Below are positions 1 to 5,442 of a stretch of DNA of 9,085 bases, one piece after another (the stretch's first letter is position 1; every line of letters begins with the position of its first letter). This DNA comes from Actinomycetota bacterium. Lineage in GTDB: Bacteria > Actinomycetota > Thermoleophilia > Solirubrobacterales > Solirubrobacteraceae. The notes under the pieces were generated by a model. It was not told where the DNA came from. It did no database searches and saw nothing but the letters and a program-made list of their open reading frames with translations. The position numbers were made by a program, and so were the translations under genes. The stretch spans positions 1 to 9,085 of the forward strand of contig JAHWJM010000085.1 of the NCBI GenBank assembly GCA_019348435.1. Direction: 5' to 3'.

Positions 1-567
1 GGTGCTGTTCGCGGTTGGTTCCGTGGCCTCGGCGATGGCGTGGAATTTTCCCTCGCTCATCATCGGCCGGCTGGTGCAGGGGATGGGGGCGGGGGCCGTA
101 CCCGTCCTGGCACTGGGTGTGCTCGCCGCGCGCTACGAAGGCGTAGCGCGGGGCAAGGCGCTGGGTGCGCTGACCGCTGTCGTGAGCATCGTGTCGGGAT
201 CGGGGCCGCTGATCGGCGGTGGCATCACGCAACTCCTCGGCTGGCGCTACGTGCTGGCGCTGCCGGCGCTGGCCCTGCTGGTCCTCGAGCCCGTCGCCCG
301 CATCGCACCGGCCCGAGGTGCCGCCGGCGGGACGATCGACTGGCGCGGGGCAATCCTGGTCGCAGCGTTCACGACCGGCGTCGTATTGCTGTTGCAGTCG
401 CCCTCCACCGGAGCGGGGCCGGTTCTGGTCGGGGCCGCAGTCCTGCTCGCGGTGCTCGGCGCCGCCGCCTTGCGCGATCACGTGCGGCGTCGATCGCAAT
501 TGCAGCGGCGGCGCCCGAGGCGCCCGGGCAAGCCACGGTGGCCACGGTGGCCGCCGCCGTCAGCTGA
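1..567 (+). pseudogene. MFS drug exporter (DHA2/EmrB-QacA type), N-terminal half, probably broken
   Basis: Frame 2 enters at the window edge and reads as a multi-pass membrane protein for about 163 codons (to about base 490). It has hydrophobic segments, the GRLVQGMGAG stretch typical of TM4, and the antiporter motif C region (SGSGPLIGGGITQLLGWRY, residues 65-83 of the visible part). A linker follows with TIDWRGAILVAA, as in 14-TM DHA2 exporters, which expel drugs in exchange for protons. After residues LRDHVRRR, family resemblance stops and frame 2 becomes Arg/Pro-rich. Frame 1 from about base 487 instead gives an Ala-rich tail (ASIAIAAAAPEAPGQ...) ending at TGA 565-567. A complete exporter has over 400 residues, so the C-terminal membrane half is missing before the convergent gene at 644. 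I read this as an internal deletion or frameshift; an assembly error is possible. The frame 2 opening that continues to 1648 is antisense to the transpeptidase gene. The true start lies outside the window. Confidence 0.7.
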
Positions 568-602
568 CGGGTCGGCCAACGCCGGCTTGAGCGAGACCCT
601 CT

Positions 603-640
603 GCGGCGTCAGCCGCGAGGGTCGTCGCCGCCCTGCGGCG
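603..640. terminator. Weak GC hairpins between two convergent genes
   Basis: Two short inverted repeats lie between the exporter remnant and the convergent transpeptidase gene. The first is GCGGC-gtca-GCCGC (603-616) and the second CGCCGC-cct-GCGGCG (626-640). Neither is followed by a T-run on either strand, so these would be U-less, actinobacterial-style terminators at best. Such stems also arise easily in DNA this GC-rich. Confidence 0.25.
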
Positions 641-643
641 CCG

Positions 644-1660
644 TCAGGCGATCAGCACCGGAGTCCCGATCGGAACGCGGCCGAACAGCTCGATGACGTC
701 GGGGACGTGCATCCGGATGCAGCCGTGCGATGCGCGTGTGCCGATCGAGGCCGCCTGGCCGGTGCCGTGGATGCCGACGCCGCCGACGATCCCCATCCAC
801 CGTGCCTTGAGCGGGTTCGACGCGCTGCCGCCGGAGACGGTCGTGCCGGCGAGCTCGCCGGCCCAAGGCGCGTTGGGAACCGACCAGACCGGGTTGACCT
901 GCTTGCTCTGGATGGCAAAGCGCCCGCGCGGGGTCGGGTAGCCCGATTGTCCGACGGCGACCCTGTAGCTCCTGACGACGGCGAAGTTCTTGAACAGACG
1001 CAGCGTAAAGGTCGCCTGGTGGATCGTGATGACGGTCGTGGCGCGACGGCGCAGCTTGTCGGCGGTGAGCTTCGGCTTCGGGCGCAGCAGCGTCGGCTTG
1101 AAGACCCGGCCGATGCGCGGGTCGCGCAGAGCCCGCCCGATGCCGCGCGCGAGCTGGCGGCCGTCGATGTCGCGGCCCCGGCGCGAGCGCGTGACGCCCA
1201 CGCGCGTGACGGAGATGCGCAGCTGCGCGTCGCGCGGCTTGCGCCGCAGCCGCCGGTCGATCCGGCCCGCGAAGCGCTCGACGCGAGCCTTGGAGTAGCC
1301 GACGGCGAGCGGCACGTCGACGGGGCTGCCGAACGCGCTGCGGCCCGCCTCCAGCGCTCGCTGGGCGCTGGCCAGGGCATCGAAGCGCACCCGCGCCTTG
1401 GCGGGCGTCAGCCGCCAGGTGAGGTCTGCCGCCCGGACGCTGACCGAGCCGCGCTCGAGGCGCTCGCCGTAGACGCCCTGCAGCCGGACGGCGGCCTCCG
1501 CCACCGTGAGACCCGAGACGTCCTGACCGGCCGCGGTGACGCCGGCCGCGATCCGTTCCACGGCGGGTGGCTGCTGGGCGACGACCTCCGCCGCGAACAG
1601 GCCCACGGCCGCGGCGAGACAGCATCCGATGAGGATCCGCAGCCGTGACATAGCGAGCAT
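644..1660 (-). CDS. Secreted L,D-transpeptidase (YkuD domain) with N-terminal PG-binding-like domain
   Basis: A 338-residue protein expected to cross-link peptidoglycan by forming 3-3 (L,D) bonds outside the membrane. Residues 5-29 look like a signal peptide (basic MSRLR, then hydrophobic LAAAVGLFAAEVVA, likely cut near VVA-QQ). Residues about 40-120 contain GQDVSGLTVAEAAVRL, which resembles the PG_binding_4/VanW-associated domain often found before YkuD. An Arg/Lys-rich segment (about 135-206) links to the YkuD domain (about 208-338). Visible catalytic motifs are TPRGRF (243-248), GIHGTG with His298, and SHGCIRM with His312 and nucleophile Cys314. ATG at 1660 is the first start; a second ATG at 1651 (MSRLR) gives a more standard signal peptide, and neither has a strong Shine-Dalgarno site. 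The gene stands alone, divergent from the PAP2 gene. Family assignment is firm; the exact start is not. Confidence 0.93.
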   Translation of the reverse strand: MLAMSRLRILIGCCLAAAVGLFAAEVVAQQPPAVERIAAGVTAAGQDVSGLTVAEAAVRLQGVYGERLERGSVSVRAADLTWRLTPAKARVRFDALASAQRALEAGRSAFGSPVDVPLAVGYSKARVERFAGRIDRRLRRKPRDAQLRISVTRVGVTRSRRGRDIDGRQLARGIGRALRDPRIGRVFKPTLLRPKPKLTADKLRRRATTVITIHQATFTLRLFKNFAVVRSYRVAVGQSGYPTPRGRFAIQSKQVNPVWSVPNAPWAGELAGTTVSGGSASNPLKARWMGIVGGVGIHGTGQAASIGTRASHGCIRMHVPDVIELFGRVPIGTPVLIA

Positions 1661-1735
1661 GTACCCGGTCGCGGCCGCCTCTCACGCGGCTTTGGGTTCG
1701 GCAGAGGACGAATGTCGTTCGCGACGTTGCCGATG

Positions 1736-1755
1736 CCCCGGCTCCGGGGATCCCC
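1736..1755. repeat. Overlapping palindromes in divergent intergenic region
   Basis: CCCCGG-CT-CCGGGG (1736-1749) overlaps the perfect 10-bp palindrome GGGGATCCCC (1746-1755). Both lie in the 164-bp gap between the divergent transpeptidase and PAP2 genes, so they could be an operator or a 5' UTR hairpin. I could not identify convincing -10/-35 boxes here. Chance is a real alternative given the base composition. Confidence 0.35.
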
Positions 1756-1824
1756 CTGCCATGTGCGAGTGTCTCGGGCGGAGCGGAGGCCGGCGTTTCC
1801 CGTCGTCGTCGTGAGGAGCGCCTC

Positions 1825-2334
1825 ATGGCGCGGGTCGTCGGCCGCGGCTCGCGCCGCGGCCGCTCGGCGCCCAGCCGCGCCGGCGACCAGCTGCGCAACC
1901 TGCGGCTGTGGGTTGGGTTCGCGGTGGCGCTGTCGCTCGCCGGGCCGCGCGGCCGGCGCGCCGCAGTGCGCGGGGCGACCTGCTCTGCCGCGTCGGCTCT
2001 GATCCACCTGCCGATCAAGCGCGCCATCGGGCGCCGCCGGCCGCGCGGCGCGCGCCTGATGGCCCTCGGGGGCCCGCTGACGACGTCCTTTCCGTCCGGG
2101 CACACCGCGAGTGACCTGTCATTTCTGTTCGGCGCCTCGCAGGAGCTTCCGGTGCTGGCGCTCCCGCTGACCGCCGCCACAGTCGCGTCGCACTGGTCGC
2201 TGCTGCGCTCGCGCAAGCACTACCCGAGCGACATCGTCGCCGGCGGAGCGATCGCCCTCGCGGTGACGGCGGCGGCCTGGAAGGTGCGCCCGCCCGGTTC
2301 GGGCCCGAGCGCCCGGGGCGCCTCGAGCGCCTGA
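1825..2334 (+). CDS. PAP2-family phosphatase (small membrane lipid phosphatase)
   Basis: A 169-residue protein of the PAP2/acid phosphatase superfamily, which usually dephosphorylates lipid phosphates (phosphatidate or undecaprenyl diphosphate type) at the membrane. Motif C1 KxxxxxxRP is K65...R72-P73, motif C2 is PSGH (90-93), and motif C3 is represented by SLLRSRKHYPSD (125-136) with His132 and Asp136. The C3 arginine normally just after the serine is Leu126 here, an atypical feature. Hydrophobic segments flank the motifs (about 28-40, 52-64, 105-122, 137-151). The basic N-terminus (about 20 residues rich in Arg) looks cytoplasmic. ATG 1825 has a good GAGGAG site at 1813-1818, 6 nt upstream. 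The protein is short for the family, like the compact actinobacterial PAP2 proteins. Substrate unknown. Confidence 0.88.
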   Translation: MARVVGRGSRRGRSAPSRAGDQLRNLRLWVGFAVALSLAGPRGRRAAVRGATCSAASALIHLPIKRAIGRRRPRGARLMALGGPLTTSFPSGHTASDLSFLFGASQELPVLALPLTAATVASHWSLLRSRKHYPSDIVAGGAIALAVTAAAWKVRPPGSGPSARGASSA

Positions 2335-2376
2335 AGCAACGGCTGCGGTTGCGACAGCCTCCGCCCGCTGGACCGA

Positions 2377-2397
2377 CGGCCCGCTTCCACCGGGCCG
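2377..2397 (+). terminator. Candidate hairpin terminator after PAP2 gene
   Basis: CGGCCCG (2377-2383) and CGGGCCG (2391-2397) form a perfect 7-bp GC stem with a 7-nt loop, 42 bp after the PAP2 stop codon and upstream of the universal stress protein gene. No T-run follows, so it would be a U-less terminator. A smaller stem, GGCTG/CAGCC (2341-2345/2355-2359), precedes it. Confidence 0.4.
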
Positions 2398-2434
2398 GAT
2401 CGGCAACGTCCGACTCGTCGCCTATCCATCCACC

Positions 2435-2473
2435 ATGACGATCGACGAACATCCTCTCCCCCCCGAGGCCTGA
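2435..2473 (+). other. Possible upstream mini-ORF or frame-shifted N-terminus of the USP gene
   Basis: ATG at 2435 opens a 12-codon reading frame (MTIDEHPLPPEA) that ends in TGA 2471-2473, five bases before the USP start. It contains a run of seven C. One additional C would fuse it in frame to the USP gene (…HPLPPRGLITMAIL…), so it is either a leader peptide, a sequencing-sensitive N-terminal extension, or chance. Confidence 0.3.
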
Positions 2474-2478
2474 TCACC

Positions 2479-3330
2479 ATGGCGATCCTTCCCCGCCGCC
2501 AGCTCGAAGAGCCCCGGCGCCCCGCTCTGGACCGCGTGCTGTGCGCGGTGGACGGCAGCCGCGGCAGCGGCGAGGCCGTCCGCGAGGCGCTCGCCTTCGC
2601 CCCGTGCGCAGCGCGCCTGTGCTTCGTCGCGGTCACGACCGCCGCCGGCGACGGCCCTACTACCGGCGTCGCCTCGCTCGCCGCCCATCGCGCACGCCAG
2701 ACGCTCGAGCAGGCACAGGCGCTCGCCGGCGCTCACGCGCTGGCGGCCGAGACCGAACTCGTGCGGGCGGCAGACGTCACCGGCACGCTCGTCGCCCGCG
2801 CCGCGGCGAGCGCCCTGCTCGTCGTCGGCAGCCACGGTGACGCGCGAGACGGCGACGCGGCGACCGGCTCGGTCGCCAGCGCGCTCGCCGGCCGTGCCAG
2901 CGGGCCGGTGCTCGTCGCCCGCGCCGGCGCGCGCGCCGACCGCACGCGGCCGCGGATCTTCGTCGCCGTCGACGACAACGCCGGCGCCGCCGCGGTCGTC
3001 GGTCTCGCGGGCTCGATCGCCGCCGCCTGTGCCGGATACGTGCACCTTGTCCACGTGCAGGGCCGAGGCTACGGGTCGCACACGCGCCACCGGCTCGCGG
3101 AGCTGTCGATCGCGCTCATCGAGCAGACGGGTGCCGAGCCCGTGGTCGACGTCGCGTGCGGAGCGAACGTCGGGGCGCACATCTGCCAGCTCGCGCAGGA
3201 CTCCGACTCGAGCCTCGTCGTAGTCGGACGGCGACGCGACGCCGTGCGCCGCGGGCTCGGGCCGGTCGCCGAGCGGATCGTGGACGGGGGGCCGTGCTCG
3301 GTGCTGGTGTCGCCGGCCTCCGCGAGCTAG
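2479..3330 (+). CDS. Universal stress protein with two tandem USP domains
   Basis: A 283-residue soluble cytoplasmic protein with two USP (UspA-like) domains, a type common in actinobacteria and often linked to dormancy, hypoxia or redox stress. Domain 1 (about 18-148) starts with RVLCAVDGS (Asp25) and has a perfect ATP-binding signature G117-x2-G120-x9-G130-S131. Domain 2 (about 158-278) starts with RIFVAVDDN and ends with VAERIVDGGPCSVLVSP. Its nucleotide signature is degenerate (GRRR at 250-253, then G261-P262), so ATP binding there is doubtful. ATG 2479 is preceded by GAGG (2465-2468) at a 10-nt spacing; an upstream mini-ORF makes the start slightly uncertain. The TAG stop overlaps that of the convergent VOC gene. 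The specific trigger cannot be read from the sequence. Confidence 0.9.
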   Translation: MAILPRRQLEEPRRPALDRVLCAVDGSRGSGEAVREALAFAPCAARLCFVAVTTAAGDGPTTGVASLAAHRARQTLEQAQALAGAHALAAETELVRAADVTGTLVARAAASALLVVGSHGDARDGDAATGSVASALAGRASGPVLVARAGARADRTRPRIFVAVDDNAGAAAVVGLAGSIAAACAGYVHLVHVQGRGYGSHTRHRLAELSIALIEQTGAEPVVDVACGANVGAHICQLAQDSDSSLVVVGRRRDAVRRGLGPVAERIVDGGPCSVLVSPASAS

Positions 3331-4217
3331 ACGAGCACGAGCACGTTGCCCGACGGGTCGCGGACGACCGTCCCGTCCGGACCGTCCTGCACGCGTCCCA
3401 CCGCGTCTGCCCGCGCGAGCACGCGCTCGCGCTCGCGATCGTCGGGCAGCACGATCGTCGCATGGCGCAGCGCCGCAAGGCCGGCTGGCGGCGCGCTCGC
3501 GCCGCGGCTCTCCCAGGTGTTCGCCCCGAGATGGTGGTGGTAGCCGCCGGCGCTGAGGAAGGCCGCCTGCCCGCCGAGCTGCGCCATGAGGGCGAACCCG
3601 AGCACGTCGCGATAGAAGGCGACCGTCTGCGGGATGTCGGCCACCTTGAGGTGCACGTGGCCCATCACGGTCTCGTCGGTGAGCCCGTCGAACGGCTCCG
3701 CGGCCGGGTCGTCGAGCTCGCCGAGCAGGCTGTCGACGTCGAGCGGCAGCGTCGTCATGCGTGAGGCGACCTGTCCCTCCCAGACCTCGCGCGGCCGGTC
3801 CCAGTAGATCTCGATCCCGTGGCCGTCGGGATCGCCGAGGTACAGCGCCTCGCTGACGAAATGGTCGGCGAGCCCTGTGAGCTTCACGCGATCGCGCGCG
3901 GCGTGCGCCAGCCAGCGCGCCAGGTCGCTGCGCTGCCCGAGCAGCAGCGCGAAGTGGTACAGGCCGGTGTAGCCGACCGCCGGCCGTGCGCCGGGCGCCT
4001 CGGCGAGCACGAGCAGCTCACGCTCGGCGACGCCCAGCGACGCGCGCCCCGCACCCGCGTCGAGCACGCGGAGCCCGACGACGCTGCGGTAGTAGCTCAG
4101 CGAGCGTTCGAGGTCCGCCACGGTCAGGTGCACGGCACCCACCGTCGTCAGCGGCGAGATCTTGCCCTGGGCAGGCGCGGCGGTCGCTTCGCGCTGCGCT
4201 GGATCGCGGGCGATCAT
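3327..4217 (-). CDS. CatE-like VOC-family extradiol dioxygenase (catechol 2,3-dioxygenase type)
   Basis: A 296-residue protein with two vicinal-oxygen-chelate modules, closely resembling Bacillus CatE as I remember it. Such enzymes use a divalent metal to cleave catechols or hydroquinones, or detoxify related aromatics. Module 1 (about 25-142) has VHLTV with His30, GLYHFALLL with His88, SEALYLGDPDGHGIEIY with Glu136, and DRPREVW. Module 2 (about 185-296) has GHVHLKV (His187/His189), FYRDVLGF and GGYHHHLGANTW (His227-229), and ends in DPSGNVLVLV without the C-terminal Glu, which Bacillus CatE also appears to lack. The start codon overlaps the MarR stop as ATGA and has a strong GGGAGG site 6 nt upstream, implying translational coupling in a MarR-VOC operon. 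The true substrate is unknown; the broad VOC superfamily also includes glyoxalases and fosfomycin/bleomycin resistance proteins. Confidence 0.88.
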   Translation of the reverse strand: MIARDPAQREATAAPAQGKISPLTTVGAVHLTVADLERSLSYYRSVVGLRVLDAGAGRASLGVAERELLVLAEAPGARPAVGYTGLYHFALLLGQRSDLARWLAHAARDRVKLTGLADHFVSEALYLGDPDGHGIEIYWDRPREVWEGQVASRMTTLPLDVDSLLGELDDPAAEPFDGLTDETVMGHVHLKVADIPQTVAFYRDVLGFALMAQLGGQAAFLSAGGYHHHLGANTWESRGASAPPAGLAALRHATIVLPDDRERERVLARADAVGRVQDGPDGTVVRDPSGNVLVLV

Positions 4218-4750
4218 CGCTCACCTCCCGCATCGCAGGCAGCGGCCGAGCGTGGCGCAAAGCGCCCGAACACCTGCGCGAGCGTCTGGATCTCGCTCTC
4301 GCCGAGCTGGTCGAAGAACATCGCCTGCACCGAGGCGAAATGCGTCGCTTGGGCGGCGCGCACGAGCGCCAGGCCGTCGCCGTTGATCTGCGCGTGGACG
4401 GCACGCGCGTCGGTGGGGCACGTATGGCGATCGACGAGCTTGCGCTCCTCGAGCACCCCGATGATCCGCGAGACGCGGCTGAGGCTGAGCCCGGAGGCGC
4501 CGGCAAGGGCGGTGAGATGCATCTGGCGGTCGTCGGCGGCGGCAAGCCGCGCGAGCAGCTCGAGACCGCTGAGGCTCAACCCGTGCTTGGCGGTCAGCTC
4601 GCCGTCCAGCGCCCGGGTGAGCTGCTTGTGCGTCTCGAGCAAGCCGATCCAGGCGTCGGCGTGCGCCTCGGTCCAGTGCGCCAGACCGTCTTCGTCGGTT
4701 TCGTACGAGCAGCTGCGCGCTTGAGGTTTGCGGGTCAGATCCTCGGGCAT
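4214..4750 (-). CDS. MarR-family transcriptional regulator
   Basis: A 178-residue winged-helix repressor or sensor. The N-terminal dimerisation helix (about 23-55) is followed by helices and the HTH (LTALAGASGLSLSRVSRIIGVLEERKLV, about 79-106). The wing (VDRHTCPTDARAVHAQI) carries the Asp-x-Arg pair (D114, R116) typical of MarR wings. A C-terminal dimerisation helix runs about 126-165. Cysteines are at 14, 111 (in the wing) and 172, so thiol or quinone sensing is possible but unproven. ATG 4750 is used; the upstream Shine-Dalgarno match is weak. The gene lies upstream of and overlaps the VOC dioxygenase, and diverges from yceI across an operator-rich 102-bp gap. That arrangement fits autoregulation plus control of yceI. 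The ligand cannot be deduced. Confidence 0.92.
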   Translation of the reverse strand: MPEDLTRKPQARSCSYETDEDGLAHWTEAHADAWIGLLETHKQLTRALDGELTAKHGLSLSGLELLARLAAADDRQMHLTALAGASGLSLSRVSRIIGVLEERKLVDRHTCPTDARAVHAQINGDGLALVRAAQATHFASVQAMFFDQLGESEIQTLAQVFGRFAPRSAAACDAGGER

Positions 4751-4780
4751 CGGTCTCTGTCCGTCAGGATAGCGACGAAG

Positions 4781-4794
4781 GTTGCGCCCGCAAC
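4781..4794. promoter_or_regulatory. Candidate MarR operator 1 (GTTGCG-CC-CGCAAC)
   Basis: A perfect 6-2-6 inverted repeat with core TTGC-N4-GCAA, in the gap between the divergent MarR and yceI genes. It overlaps the proposed -35 box of yceI and lies beside the proposed -10 box of marR. Binding by the adjacent MarR protein is inferred from position and symmetry. Confidence 0.6.
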
Positions 4795-4809
4795 TATCTT
4801 TGCTATGTT
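4782..4809 (+). promoter_or_regulatory. Candidate sigma70-type promoter for yceI
   Basis: TTGCGC (4782-4787) and TATGTT (4804-4809) are separated by 16 bp in an unusually AT-rich patch. A start near 4816 would give a 5' UTR of about 37 nt containing the AGGAGG site. The boxes overlap both inverted repeats, so a bound repressor would block them. Confidence 0.45.
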
Positions 4810-4820
4810 TGCCCTAGCAA
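4793..4820 (-). promoter_or_regulatory. Candidate promoter for the marR-VOC operon
   Basis: On the minus strand, TTGCTA (4820-4815) and GATAGT (4798-4793) are separated by 16 bp. This promoter would overlap the yceI promoter head to head and share the same two inverted repeats, allowing one protein to control both directions. Confidence 0.4.
4800..4820. promoter_or_regulatory. Candidate MarR operator 2 (TTGCTA-N9-TAGCAA, inner TTGC-CCTA-GCAA)
   Basis: An outer 6-9-6 inverted repeat (4800-4805/4815-4820) shares its right arm with an inner TTGC-CCTA-GCAA (4809-4820). The inner site has the same TTGC-N4-GCAA core as operator 1, centre-to-centre distance 27 bp. Another GCAA half-site follows at 4821-4824. 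Confidence 0.55.
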
Positions 4821-4852
4821 GCAATCAGCCATGAACTTCAGGAGGCACCGAA

Positions 4853-5401
4853 ATGAGCACCGCAACCCTCGCCCCGACCGGAACCTGGAGCGTCGACGCC
4901 GCGCATTCGAAGGTCGGCTTCGCCGTCAAGCATCTCGGCATCGCCACGGTCCGCGGCGAGTTCAAGGAGTTCGAGGGCACGCTGGAGATCGGCGAGAACC
5001 TCGCCTCGAGCCGCGCGTTCGGGAAGGTCAAGACCGCATCGATCGACACCGGTGAGGCTGGTCGCGACGACCATCTGCGCTCCGGCGACTTCTTCAACGC
5101 CGAGACGAACCCGGAGATCACCTTCGAGTCGACGTCCATCGAGCAGCTCGACGAGGACGTGCTGAAGATCACCGGCAACCTGACGATCAACGGCGTCACG
5201 AACGAGGAGACCTTTCACGCCGAGATCCAGGGAACGGAGTCCGACCCGTGGGGCAACGAGCGCGTGGGCCTCGAGATCACCGGCCAGCTCAACCGCGGCG
5301 ACTACGACATGAAGTTCAACCAGATGCTCGGCAGCGGCAACACCCTCGTCTCCGACAAGGTCAAGCTCGCCATCGACATCTCGGCCGTCAAGGCCTCCTG
5401 A
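4853..5401 (+). CDS. YceI-family lipid/polyisoprenoid-binding protein (cytoplasmic form)
   Basis: A 182-residue YceI-like protein. The family forms a lipocalin-like barrel that binds polyisoprenoid or other amphiphilic molecules. Visible family features are GTWSVDAAHSKVGFAVKHLGIATVRGEF (10-37), the DDHLRSGDFFNAETNPEITFES region (about 72-93), the DVLKITGNLTINGVT strand pair (about 102-116) and a C-terminal KLAIDISAVKA strand. There is no signal peptide, unlike periplasmic E. coli YceI, so it should act in the cytoplasm. AGGAGG at 4840-4845, 7 nt before ATG 4853, makes the start convincing; an out-of-frame ATG at 4831 is ignored. It diverges from marR and is followed after 41 bp by the BKACE gene. 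YceI genes next to MarR regulators are common in actinobacteria. The ligand here is unknown. Confidence 0.93.
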   Translation: MSTATLAPTGTWSVDAAHSKVGFAVKHLGIATVRGEFKEFEGTLEIGENLASSRAFGKVKTASIDTGEAGRDDHLRSGDFFNAETNPEITFESTSIEQLDEDVLKITGNLTINGVTNEETFHAEIQGTESDPWGNERVGLEITGQLNRGDYDMKFNQMLGSGNTLVSDKVKLAIDISAVKAS

Positions 5402-5442
5402 CGCGACCACGGCACCAGACGGCAGACCCTTCGTTGTAGCCG

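Noticed and set aside
1622..1633. LIGC near the transpeptidase N-terminus as a lipobox
   Set aside because: The cysteine comes before the hydrophobic core (LAAAVGLFAA) rather than after it, so an ordinary signal peptide cleaved near VVA is more likely.
568..1648. Long plus-strand reading frame continuing the exporter frame across the transpeptidase region
   Set aside because: It is antisense to a gene with an intact YkuD catalytic motif and signal peptide. The translated sequence is Arg/Ala/Asp-rich with no family resemblance, as expected for stop-poor, GC-rich shadow frames.
609..2216. 535-codon minus-strand open frame
   Set aside because: It overlaps the transpeptidase in another frame and the PAP2 gene in antisense, and its translation is low-complexity Arg/Gly/Pro sequence.
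3156..4834. Plus-strand open frames opposite the VOC and MarR genes
   Set aside because: They are antisense shadows. The minus-strand frames carry recognisable VOC and MarR motifs and a strong ribosome site.
4831..5055. ATG at 4831 as the start of a gene overlapping yceI
   Set aside because: It lies before the AGGAGG site of yceI in another frame and yields Arg-rich sequence without family features.
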